A DNA stretch of 11,885 nucleotides, taken from the NCBI GenBank assembly GCA_030042955.1, contig JASHYQ010000114.1, positions 1 to 11,885 of the forward strand, read 5' to 3'. Of the stretch, positions 5,538 through 11,731 are shown in pieces (the stretch's first letter is position 1; the number at the start of each line of letters is the position of its first letter). The stretch comes from Thermoplasmata archaeon (GTDB lineage Archaea > Thermoplasmatota > Thermoplasmata > Lutacidiplasmatales > UBA184). The notes beneath the pieces are model-generated. The model saw nothing but the letters and a program-made list of their open reading frames with translations. It ran no database searches and was not told the DNA's origin. The position numbers were made by a program, and so were the translations under genes.

Positions 5538-7451
5538 ATGGCCGGGGCAGTGGGCCCCCGGGCACGCAGCGGGTCGGGCGCCACGATTTTGGACCCGCGC
5601 GATGTCGGTCCGCTCACGACGCGAGACTCTACCGCCTCCGCGACGCGGGCCGGGGCCGGTGGGTCGACCCGTGTCGTGCCCCCCGTCCGGCCCGAGGTGG
5701 CGGTTCTCCTGGCGGGATTGGCGCTCCTCCTCGTCTTCGTGGCGCTCGAACCGTTTCTCTCCTACGCGGTCTTCGGTTCGGATAGCGGCGAGTACTACAC
5801 CCTCACCGCGGCCCTGCTCGCGACGGGTCATCTTCCGCACGGCGCTGCCTACGCCGGTTGGGGCTCGGCCTACCCGGACTTTCCGGGGATCTATCTGCTC
5901 GCCGGGGCCGGCGGCGGAGCGCTCGGGCTCAGCGCGTTCTCCGCCCTGACCATCCTGATCCCGACCGTCGCTGTCCTGTCGGTGTTCCCGCTCTTTCTCC
6001 TCTTCCGGAGGCTCTATCCCCACGACCTCATCGCGCTCCTGGGGGCGGCGCTCGCCTCGGTCGCGATGCCCCGGCTCTTCACCCTGGCCCATCCCGCCCC
6101 GGCGGCTCTCGGAGACCTCCTGGCCGTGGCCGCACTCTGGATGTTCCTCGAGAGCCGGCGGGAGGTCCGCTGGTACCTACCGCTCGCCCTCACGGGGGGG
6201 ACGCTGATCGTCACGCATCATCTGTCGACGTACTTCTTCGTCCTGGGCGCCCTCGGTGGCCTGCTCCTGCTGGAGCTCTGGCGCCCCGGCCTCTGGAGCC
6301 GTCGCTTCCCGGCCCGAGAACTCCTGTTCCTGGGAGCGTTCATCACCGCGACCCTTACCTTCTGGTTCTACGGAACCTACTCGTTCGTCTCGAAGGTGCT
6401 GCTCCCCGGGCTCGGGCACAGCTCGCTGGTTGGCTTCGCCGCGCTCGAGGCTGCCGGCCTCCTCGCGGTCGTCACCACGGGGTTCCTCATCTACGTGCGA
6501 CGCCGGCGGTTCGTTCCCCGGCGGGCATGGGTTCGCCTCCCGACGGACCGGAGCGTAGTGCGCGACGCGGTCCTCTTGGCTGTCGGGATCTTCGGGGGGA
6601 TTGCCGTCCTCCTCGTCGTCCCGATCCCGGGGACGACCCAGACGACCGCGCCCCTCGCGATCCTCTGGTTCGCTCCCGTGCTGCTGCTCGCCATCCTCTG
6701 CGCCGGGAGCCGACGGTTGTTGGCCACCTCGCGTCTCGGACCGTTCACGCTCACCTGGCTCGGGGTCCTAGCGATCTCCGCCGTCGCCACCCTCGCCGCC
6801 TCGGAGCTCGGCAGCTCCTTGCAGGGGTTCGTGGAGGCGATCCCGCCCTCTCGGCATGCCGAGTACTTGCTCATCCCGGTCGGGTTGCTGGCCGCCGTCG
6901 GCTCCGCCCGATTGGTCGCCCGGATCGACCACCGGGCCGGGCGACGCGCCGCCGTGGCGGCCTCCCTCGGATTGGTCGTGCTCGTCGCCGCCAACGCCGC
7001 GATCGTCTACCCTCCGCAGGCGTACCTTGGCGGGTTTGAGGAGGGGCTCACGCACGGCGACGCAGCGCTCTGGATGTGGGTCGGCATCGCGGCCCCGCCG
7101 ACGTGGACGGTGGCGACCGACCACCGGCTCTCCTCCCTGATCTTCGGCGTCGACGGAAATCCCGCGACGTGGACGACGACTCCCATCCTCTTTACGGGGG
7201 GCGCCAGCCAGGTCGACCAAGCCTACGCCGAGTTACGGAGCTCGGGTACACCGTACACGCTTCGTCCGATCGACCTGGTCGCGGTCGACTCGGTCATGTA
7301 CGGCGGGGTGGCCCTCAACCCGTCGGTCCTTGCCGTACCGCTCTCCTCCGCGGCCATCCAGTGGCTCGGCGAGGTGCCGTTCCTCCCGCTCTACGAGGAT
7401 GGGCAGAACGTCGTCTACCTGGTTGACGCGCCCTTGATCCCACCGGGATAG
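5538..7451 (+). CDS. Polytopic membrane protein, probable GT-C-type glycosyltransferase
   Basis: 637 residues from the ATG at 5538. The start is uncertain: the frame stays open back to 5400, alternatives are ATG 5532, GTG 5550 and TTG 5589, and the TATA at 5527-5533 favours 5550 or 5589. After a polar, poorly conserved N-terminus, hydrophobic helix 1 (about 53-74) is followed directly by GSDSGEYY, with Asp82 and Glu85 in the first extracytoplasmic loop, where GT-C glycosyltransferases (PMT, ArnT, AglB types) carry an acidic metal or donor-binding motif. Roughly ten or more further helices follow to about residue 490, including a conserved-looking THHLSTYFF (226-234). The C-terminal ~150 residues are soluble and probably extracytoplasmic, ending in the pattern LYEDGQNVVYLV. 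It likely transfers sugars from a lipid carrier on the outer face of the membrane. The fold class is an inference from layout; the substrate is unknown. Its 3' end overlaps convergent mptE by 37 nt. Confidence 0.8.
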   Translation: MAGAVGPRARSGSGATILDPRDVGPLTTRDSTASATRAGAGGSTRVVPPVRPEVAVLLAGLALLLVFVALEPFLSYAVFGSDSGEYYTLTAALLATGHLPHGAAYAGWGSAYPDFPGIYLLAGAGGGALGLSAFSALTILIPTVAVLSVFPLFLLFRRLYPHDLIALLGAALASVAMPRLFTLAHPAPAALGDLLAVAALWMFLESRREVRWYLPLALTGGTLIVTHHLSTYFFVLGALGGLLLLELWRPGLWSRRFPARELLFLGAFITATLTFWFYGTYSFVSKVLLPGLGHSSLVGFAALEAAGLLAVVTTGFLIYVRRRRFVPRRAWVRLPTDRSVVRDAVLLAVGIFGGIAVLLVVPIPGTTQTTAPLAILWFAPVLLLAILCAGSRRLLATSRLGPFTLTWLGVLAISAVATLAASELGSSLQGFVEAIPPSRHAEYLLIPVGLLAAVGSARLVARIDHRAGRRAAVAASLGLVVLVAANAAIVYPPQAYLGGFEEGLTHGDAALWMWVGIAAPPTWTVATDHRLSSLIFGVDGNPATWTTTPILFTGGASQVDQAYAELRSSGTPYTLRPIDLVAVDSVMYGGVALNPSVLAVPLSSAAIQWLGEVPFLPLYEDGQNVVYLVDAPLIPPG

Positions 7452-8158
7452 GGGGAGAGCGTCCCGTCGCGTTCCCAGGTCAGGAGGGGAACCCGGCCTT
7501 CGGAGGCGAGCTCCCGGAGGAGGCGGTCGGCCCAGGCAAGCTTCGTCCGCTTGCGCGCCTCGGCCTCGGGGTCGGGCTCGACGACCCGCGCGAAGTCGAA
7601 GCCCCAGAGCAGGATCCGTCGTGCTCCCACGTGCTCCGAGAGGAAGGCTGCCCGGTCCCCGTCCGTAAAGCCCCCCACGTCGATGATCCCATCTCGCGGC
7701 GGGCCGGCCCAAGAGCCGACCAGCTCGCCGGGGAACTGCGGCATCCATTCGGCGACCGCGGCCTGGTTGTCTCCGTGAGCGTGGACGACAACCAGGCTCC
7801 CCCGCTGGTTGGCCGCGAGCTCGGCGGGTACCGGCCCGTCGAGGTCCGTCACGATCACGTCGGGGACGAGGCCGGCCGTCAGGCAGGCGGTCGTCGCCCC
7901 GTCGGCGGCGACCACCGCGAGGCGGGCCGCCCCGGCGGGACGTCGCCAGAGTGGGGGCGGGCCCGAGTCGGGGGCGAGCCCGACGACGACCACCTCCCGT
8001 CCCTTCAGGCGGCGGGCGACCCGCTCCAGCGGGCGCTGGCGAGCCTCGGGCGGGAGGAGCTCCCGGAGGCGGGCGAACGCCGCCTCCTCCCGCTCAAACG
8101 GCAGGCCGAGCTCCTCGCTGATCCGACGGTAGAGGGGCGCCCAACGGGAGTACTCCAC
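7415..8158 (-). CDS. mptE: 6-hydroxymethyl-7,8-dihydropterin pyrophosphokinase MptE
   Basis: 247 residues, matching the DUF115/MptE family. The enzyme transfers pyrophosphate from ATP to 6-hydroxymethyl-7,8-dihydropterin, an early step toward tetrahydromethanopterin or archaeal folate-type C1 carriers. Family motifs in order: VVVVGLAPDSG (56-66), AADGAT (84-89), LVPDVIVTDLDG (97-108), HAHGDN (126-131), GFTDGDRA (163-170), LLWGFDF (183-189) and a KRTKLAWADRLL helix (203-214). An N-terminal helical region with SRW (4-6) precedes them, as is usual. The GTG at 8158 is 27-28 nt from the centre of a TTATAA box, so the mRNA is probably leaderless and the start is well supported. The last ~12 residues lie in the convergent overlap with the membrane-protein gene. 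The gene is divergent from ftsZ through a shared promoter; no other pterin gene is in view. Confidence 0.9.
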   Translation of the reverse strand: MEYSRWAPLYRRISEELGLPFEREEAAFARLRELLPPEARQRPLERVARRLKGREVVVVGLAPDSGPPPLWRRPAGAARLAVVAADGATTACLTAGLVPDVIVTDLDGPVPAELAANQRGSLVVVHAHGDNQAAVAEWMPQFPGELVGSWAGPPRDGIIDVGGFTDGDRAAFLSEHVGARRILLWGFDFARVVEPDPEAEARKRTKLAWADRLLRELASEGRVPLLTWERDGTLSPYPGGIKGASTR

Positions 8159-8182
8159 GACCCCCGATTCGCGGCCAACGCT

Positions 8183-8188
8183 TTATAA
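8183..8188. promoter_or_regulatory. Palindromic TATA box TTATAA shared by mptE and ftsZ
   Basis: TTATAA within GCTTTATAATGG is the only AT-rich element in the 61 bases between the two divergent genes and reads identically on both strands. Its centre is ~27 nt from the mptE GTG (leaderless) and ~35 nt from the ftsZ GTG/ATG, giving a leader of about 8-11 nt. Confidence 0.65.
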
Positions 8189-8219
8189 TGGGTTCCCTGC
8201 TCCTATCGCCAGAGAGACC

Positions 8220-9344
8220 GTGATGCGACCGCTCGCGCAAGAGATTCTGGCGCACCTGCCCGGGGAGACCCGACGCGGGCCGGAACCCCCTCCGCCGACC
8301 AACGACGACGCTGAACTGGAGGCGGTGCTCGCCTCGCTCAAGACGAACATCAAGGTCGTCGGCTGCGGCGGGGGCGGCTGCAACACCATCAATCGGCTCG
8401 CCGAAGAGGGGATCTCGGGCGTCGAGCTCGTCGCCTGCAACACGGACGCCCAGCATCTGCTCGCCATCCACGCCCCGCGGAAGATCCTCCTCGGCCGGCG
8501 CCTCACGCGCGGGCTCGGCGCCGGGGCGCTTCCCCAGGTCGGGGAGCAGGCGGCGCACGAAGCGGAGGACGAGATCAAGAAGGCGCTCTCGAACTCCGAC
8601 ATGGTGTTCATCACCCTCGGCCTCGGCGGGGGGACGGGCACGGGCTCGGCCGGCGTGGTCTCTCAGTGCGCGAAGGACGCGAACGGCGGGAACCCGCTCA
8701 CCATCGCCGTCTGCACGCTCCCGTTCGCCTCCGAGGGGCTTGTCCGCAGCGAGAACGCGATGTGGGGCCTCGAGAAGTTGCGGGCCACCATCGACACCGT
8801 CATCACGATCCCGAACGACCGGCTCCTCGAGCTCGTCCCGCGTCTCCCGATCCAGACCGCGTTCAAGGTCGCGGACTCGGTGCTCGCCCGCGCCATCCGC
8901 GGGATTACCGAGATCATCACCCGGCCGGGCCTCGTCAACCTCGACTTCAACGACCTCCGCACGATCATGAAGGGCGGCGGGGTCGCCCTCATCGGGATCG
9001 GCGAGTCGGAGAGCGAGAACCGGGCGGAGGACGCCGTGATGGAGGCGATCAACTCGCCCCTCCTCCATGTCGATATCGCCGGGGCCTCGGGCGCGCTCAT
9101 CAACGTCACCGGCGGCCCGGACATGACCGTCAGCGAGGCCCAGAAGGCGGCTGAGGTCGTCCAGAAGACGATCAGCCCGACGGCCCGGATCATCTGGGGC
9201 GCCGCCGTTGACCCGACGATGCAGAACACCATCCGCGTCATGCTCGTCGTGACCGGAGTTAAATCCCCCCAGATTTTCGGGGGAACGCCGACAGGGTCGG
9301 GACCGGTCCGCAGGTCGGGTCCCGAATTCGACGTCGTGCACTAG
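8220..9344 (+). CDS. ftsZ: Cell division GTPase FtsZ
   Basis: 374 residues of the tubulin/FtsZ superfamily; it polymerises with GTP at mid-cell to build the division ring. The N-terminal nucleotide loop is VVGCGGGGCNTINRL (46-60); the tubulin signature GGGTGTGSA is at 136-144; the TLPF segment is at 166-169; and the catalytic T7 loop NLDFNDLRTIM (240-250) supplies Asp242 and Asp245 to the neighbouring subunit. An N-terminal extension of ~40 residues is normal for archaeal FtsZ. The C-terminal tail after GVKSPQIFGG is only ~20 residues. The context (ftsZ followed by secE, spt5, rpl11) is that of archaeal FtsZ1. The start is GTG 8220 or the adjacent ATG 8223; both fit the promoter. It is the first gene of the operon, with secE 6 nt downstream. 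Confidence 0.96.
   Translation: MMRPLAQEILAHLPGETRRGPEPPPPTNDDAELEAVLASLKTNIKVVGCGGGGCNTINRLAEEGISGVELVACNTDAQHLLAIHAPRKILLGRRLTRGLGAGALPQVGEQAAHEAEDEIKKALSNSDMVFITLGLGGGTGTGSAGVVSQCAKDANGGNPLTIAVCTLPFASEGLVRSENAMWGLEKLRATIDTVITIPNDRLLELVPRLPIQTAFKVADSVLARAIRGITEIITRPGLVNLDFNDLRTIMKGGGVALIGIGESESENRAEDAVMEAINSPLLHVDIAGASGALINVTGGPDMTVSEAQKAAEVVQKTISPTARIIWGAAVDPTMQNTIRVMLVVTGVKSPQIFGGTPTGSGPVRRSGPEFDVVH
9259..9284 (+). promoter_or_regulatory. TTAAAT plus TCCCCC/GGGGGA hairpin in the ftsZ 3' end
   Basis: Within codons for VKSPQIFGG near the ftsZ C-terminus, TTAAAT (9259-9264) is followed by a 6-bp stem TCCCCC (9264-9269) / GGGGGA (9279-9284) with a 9-base loop containing TTTT. Codons here (GTT, AAA, TCC, ATT) are AT-richer than the gene's norm. 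It might be an internal promoter for secE-spt5-rpl11, ~85 nt before secE, or an attenuating hairpin; neither is certain. Confidence 0.25.
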
Positions 9345-9350
9345 GGCACC

Positions 9351-9596
9351 ATGGCATTCCTCGACCGCGCGCGCCGGGCTCAGGACGAGTTCGACGGCCG
9401 ACTCCGTACCTTCGGCCACGGGAAGTATGGTCGGATCCTCCGGATGGCCCGCCGGCCGACCCAGGAGGAGTACGTCCGGGTCCTCCAGGTCACGTTCATC
9501 GGCGCGGTCCTGATCGGGATGACCGGCTTTGCCCTGTACATCTTCTTCAATCAGGTCGGGCCGTGGCTCTGGGGCAACTTCTTCTCGGGCCTCTAG
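9351..9596 (+). CDS. secE: Preprotein translocase subunit SecE (Sec61 gamma)
   Basis: 81 residues with the archaeal SecE/Sec61-gamma plan: a basic amphipathic N-terminal helix (about 2-20), the conserved surface helix RMARRPTQEEYVRV (31-44), and one transmembrane helix (about 45-66) with the C-terminus outside. It clamps SecY in the protein-conducting channel of the cytoplasmic membrane. It starts 6 nt after the ftsZ stop and ends 15 nt before spt5, so it is co-transcribed. The usual partner secY is not in the window, as is normal for archaea, where it sits in the ribosomal spc cluster. Confidence 0.93.
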   Translation: MAFLDRARRAQDEFDGRLRTFGHGKYGRILRMARRPTQEEYVRVLQVTFIGAVLIGMTGFALYIFFNQVGPWLWGNFFSGL

Positions 9597-9611
9597 GGCC
9601 CCGGTGGATCG

Positions 9612-10613
9612 ATGGCGGGTAAGATCAACGAGGAGGAGATCGGGCTGCTCTCCGGCACCCCGACCGAATCGGCGGAGAAGAAACCGGCCGCCTCCGAGCC
9701 GTCGGTCCTCCTGCCCGCGGCGGAGCGGGCCCCGACGACCCCTACCCCCCGCTACGATACCAAGGCGTTCCTCACGCTCCAGGCGGCGGACGACACGGTC
9801 CGCAACGTGACGGCGGGGATGGTCACGACCCTCTCGGCGGTGCTCTCGAGCAGGGCGCCCGGCCCGGCGACCGTGAAGCTGACCATCGAGGTCGGCTACA
9901 CCTCCGCCTATCCCGACGAGGGGGCGGAGTGGCCGGTCCGGTGGAACCCGCCGGGGAAGCGCGGGCTGGTGGAGCTGTTCGCCCGAAAGGAGACCGTCTC
10001 CATCCCGCTCGTCCCGAACACCCCGGTCGCGCTCTCGTTCGAGGTAACCGCCCCGGTCGGGGTCCGCTACGGCGACCGCGTGGAGGTACGCCTCTCGGCG
10101 GACCTCGACGACTCGGGCACGCCGGTCGAACTGACCCTGGCCTGCGTCGCTCGCCAGGCGGTGCTCGCGATCAAGACCTCGCGCGGGTACGAGCGGGAGG
10201 TCGCCGACACCCTGCTCGCCCGGACCGAGGAGAAGCCGGACGTCGTCTTCGCCCTGCTCGTCCCGAGCTCCCTCCGGGGGTACGTCTTCGCCGAGGGGAT
10301 GAGCTTCGAGGGCGTCCGCGAGATGCTCAAGGGGATCCGCAAGGCGCGCGGGCTCGTCGAGGGGGAGACGACCCTCAAGGAGGTCGAGCCCCTCCTCGTG
10401 CCGAAGATCACGGTCGAGGGGTTCGTCGAGGGCGCGATCGTGGAGCTCATCAGCGGACCGTTCAAAGGCGAGAAGGCCCGCGTCAAGAAGATCGACCAGG
10501 CCAAGGAGGAGATCACCGTGGAGCTCATCGAGGCCGTCGTGCCGATCCCGGTCACGGTCCGCGGGGACCACGTCCGGATGCTCGAACGGGGAGGGGCGAA
10601 GAGTGGCAGTTGA
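9612..10613 (+). CDS. spt5: Transcription elongation factor Spt5 (NusG family) with long N-terminal extension
   Basis: 333 residues, about twice the ~150 typical of archaeal Spt5. The C-terminal half is canonical: an NGN domain (about 183-265, opening VLAIKTSRGYEREVADTL and containing the LRGYVFAEG core) and a KOW domain (about 269-324, with VELISGPFKGEKARVKKID). Spt5 with Spt4 binds the RNA polymerase clamp, closes the cleft and raises processivity; KOW can contact ribosomal protein S10. Residues 1-50 are Pro/Ala/Glu-rich and probably disordered. Residues ~50-181 are strongly beta-patterned (VTAGMVTTLSAVL, PATVKLTIEVGY, TPVALSFEVTAPVG, DRVEVRLSADL, VELTLACVA), suggesting an Ig-like beta sandwich. 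Such domains are usual in archaeal surface proteins, but no signal peptide or transmembrane helix is visible here, so it should be cytoplasmic. The frame and codon usage are continuous, which argues against an artefactual fusion. The stop overlaps the rpl11 start by 11 nt. Confidence 0.92.
   Translation: MAGKINEEEIGLLSGTPTESAEKKPAASEPSVLLPAAERAPTTPTPRYDTKAFLTLQAADDTVRNVTAGMVTTLSAVLSSRAPGPATVKLTIEVGYTSAYPDEGAEWPVRWNPPGKRGLVELFARKETVSIPLVPNTPVALSFEVTAPVGVRYGDRVEVRLSADLDDSGTPVELTLACVARQAVLAIKTSRGYEREVADTLLARTEEKPDVVFALLVPSSLRGYVFAEGMSFEGVREMLKGIRKARGLVEGETTLKEVEPLLVPKITVEGFVEGAIVELISGPFKGEKARVKKIDQAKEEITVELIEAVVPIPVTVRGDHVRMLERGGAKSGS
10588..10596 (+). promoter_or_regulatory. Shine-Dalgarno within spt5 that fixes the rpl11 start
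   Basis: GGGGAGGGG lies 6 nt before the GTG at 10603 and supports that start over later codons, despite the overlap with the spt5 3' end. The arrangement implies translational coupling. Confidence 0.55.
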
Positions 10614-11070
10614 AGTGAGCGTCCTCGTCGAGGGCGGCAAGGCTGCGGCCGGCGCGACGCTCGGCTCCGCGCTCGGCCCGCTCGGCGTCAACGTCGGTCA
10701 GGTCGTCGCCAAGATCAACGAGGAGACCAAGCAGTTCAGCGGGATGCGCGTCCCGGTCGTCATCCGCGTCGACCCGGCCACGCGGTCCTTCACGCTCCTC
10801 GTCGGCCGCCCCCCGGTGGCGGCGCTCCTGCTCAAGGAGGCCCAGAAGGAGAAGGGCTCGGGGAAGCCGAAGAGCGAGGTCATCGGGGACGTCTCGATTG
10901 CCGCGGTCCGGCGCATCGCCGAGGCGAAGGGGGACGACCTGGAGGGCCGCAGCGACGAGGAGCGGGCCAACCAGGTGATCGGCACCTGCGTCTCGCTCGG
11001 CCTCACCGTCGACGGCCAGGACCCGCGCGCGCTCTTGAAGGAACGCGTCGCGGCGCGGGGCGCCCGATGA
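10603..11070 (+). CDS. rpl11: Large ribosomal subunit protein uL11
   Basis: 155 residues, the usual archaeal length. The N-terminal domain has the Gly/Pro-rich loop ATLGSALGPLGVNVGQVV (18-35) that contacts the GTPase-centre rRNA and translation factors, followed by KINEETKQFSGM (37-48). The C-terminal RNA-binding domain spans about 71-140 and ends in the archaeal pattern GTCVSLGLTVDGQDP (127-141). uL11 binds the 23S rRNA GTPase-associated region at the stalk base. The GTG start overlaps spt5 by 11 nt, and the TGA stop overlaps the next ATG as ATGA. The common archaeal partners L1, L10 and L12 do not follow. Confidence 0.96.
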   Translation: MAVEVSVLVEGGKAAAGATLGSALGPLGVNVGQVVAKINEETKQFSGMRVPVVIRVDPATRSFTLLVGRPPVAALLLKEAQKEKGSGKPKSEVIGDVSIAAVRRIAEAKGDDLEGRSDEERANQVIGTCVSLGLTVDGQDPRALLKERVAARGAR

Positions 11071-11366
11071 TCGGAGGACCGGGCGGACCGCCGCCCGACC
11101 TCGCGAACGCCGAGATCGTCGACTACACGACGCTGGAGGGCGACGGCAAGGTCCGTCTCAAGCTGAAGGACGGGTCGGTCGTCGAGGTCCGCCTCGAGAT
11201 CATGAACATCCTCCGCGCAGGCAACGACCCCAACACCGGCCTACCGGCCTACATCGTCCAGTCGGCCCCGCTCGTCCGCCTGGTCGAGTGCCCGAAGGAG
11301 CTGCGCAAGCCGCCCCTGCGCCCGGGCGGACCCCGGGACCCCAAGGCGATCACCGGGTTCGGCTGA
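11067..11366 (+). CDS. Conserved-looking small protein coupled to L11, function unknown
   Basis: 99 residues starting at an ATG that overlaps the L11 stop by 4 nt (ATGA), so it is translationally coupled. After a Gly/Pro-rich start (1-11) come beta-strand-like segments: AEIVDYTTL (15-23), KVRLKLKDGSVVEVRLEIM (28-46) and LPAYIVQSAPLVRLVE (59-74), with the loop NDPNTG between the last two. The C-terminus (75-99) is basic, Pro/Gly-rich and probably extended, as in small ribosome- or RNA-associated proteins. The strand-turn-strand pattern suggests a small barrel or SH3-like fold, but no family is recognised. Its place at the end of a translation/transcription operon suggests a role near the ribosome or RNA polymerase, which is inference. 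No promoter of its own is apparent. Confidence 0.82.
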   Translation: MIGGPGGPPPDLANAEIVDYTTLEGDGKVRLKLKDGSVVEVRLEIMNILRAGNDPNTGLPAYIVQSAPLVRLVECPKELRKPPLRPGGPRDPKAITGFG

Positions 11367-11385
11367 GCGGCCCCGCCGAAACACC

Positions 11386-11390
11386 TTAAT
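11386..11390 (+). promoter_or_regulatory. TATA-like element for the 11413 gene
   Basis: TTAAT in ACCTTAATCGG lies ~25 nt before the GTG at 11413, so the mRNA may be leaderless. A GGAGG at 11405-11409 lies only 3 nt before that GTG and would be outside a leaderless transcript, though it could serve readthrough from the rpl11 operon. The downstream 12-mer ATCGGAACCCCC (11389-11400) matches that at 4563-4574. Confidence 0.45.
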
Positions 11391-11412
11391 CGGAACCCCC
11401 GGTCGGAGGCAC

Positions 11413-11730
11413 GTGACGGACCTGCAGGAGAGTCCGGCGACACCCCCCGAGCCGACGGGCGGCGACGAGCGGATCGGCTACGTCATCGCCGGCGGCCTCC
11501 TGATCGCCCTCGGGTGGGGGCTCGGCGTGGTCCTGAACGTGCTGCTCCACTGGGCGGCGCGGAGCGGCCCCTTCACCGTCTTCGGAGTGCACTTCGAGCC
11601 GTCGATGGGCCCGTACGCGTGGGCGGTGTTCGGGCTGGGCGTCGTCGCCGGCGCGATGGGCGTCGCGCTGCTCGCTCTCGCGCGCGCGACTCCTCGGGGA
11701 GAGCTCGTCCTCCCGGGCGTGGACTACTAG
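11413..11730 (+). CDS. Small two-helix membrane protein, function unknown
   Basis: 105 residues from a GTG. A polar, acidic and Pro-rich N-terminus (1-20) precedes two hydrophobic helices: about 22-45 (YVIAGGLLIALGWGLGVVLN) and about 67-90 (PYAWAVFGLGVVAGAMGVAL). A ~20-residue loop containing TVFGVHFEPSMG joins them. Gly and Ala in both helices suit tight packing or oligomerisation. The short C-terminus ends GVDY. Both termini should face the same side. No family is recognised. It stands 46 nt after the rpl11 operon with its own TATA-like element, and its stop is 1 nt from the stop of the convergent zinc-knuckle gene. Confidence 0.75.
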   Translation: MTDLQESPATPPEPTGGDERIGYVIAGGLLIALGWGLGVVLNVLLHWAARSGPFTVFGVHFEPSMGPYAWAVFGLGVVAGAMGVALLALARATPRGELVLPGVDY

Positions 11731-11731
11731 G

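Noticed and set aside
5526..6092. Minus-strand open frame of 188 residues rich in Glu/Arg/Gly opposite the membrane protein
   Set aside because: Antisense of hydrophobic GC-rich codons gives charged repeats of this sort; no motif and no promoter.
8094..10691. An 865-residue open frame on the minus strand spanning ftsZ, secE and spt5
   Set aside because: It is extremely rich in Arg, Asp, Glu, Gly and Leu with no domain or motif, the expected antisense shadow of GC-rich genes. The plus strand here encodes four unmistakable conserved proteins.
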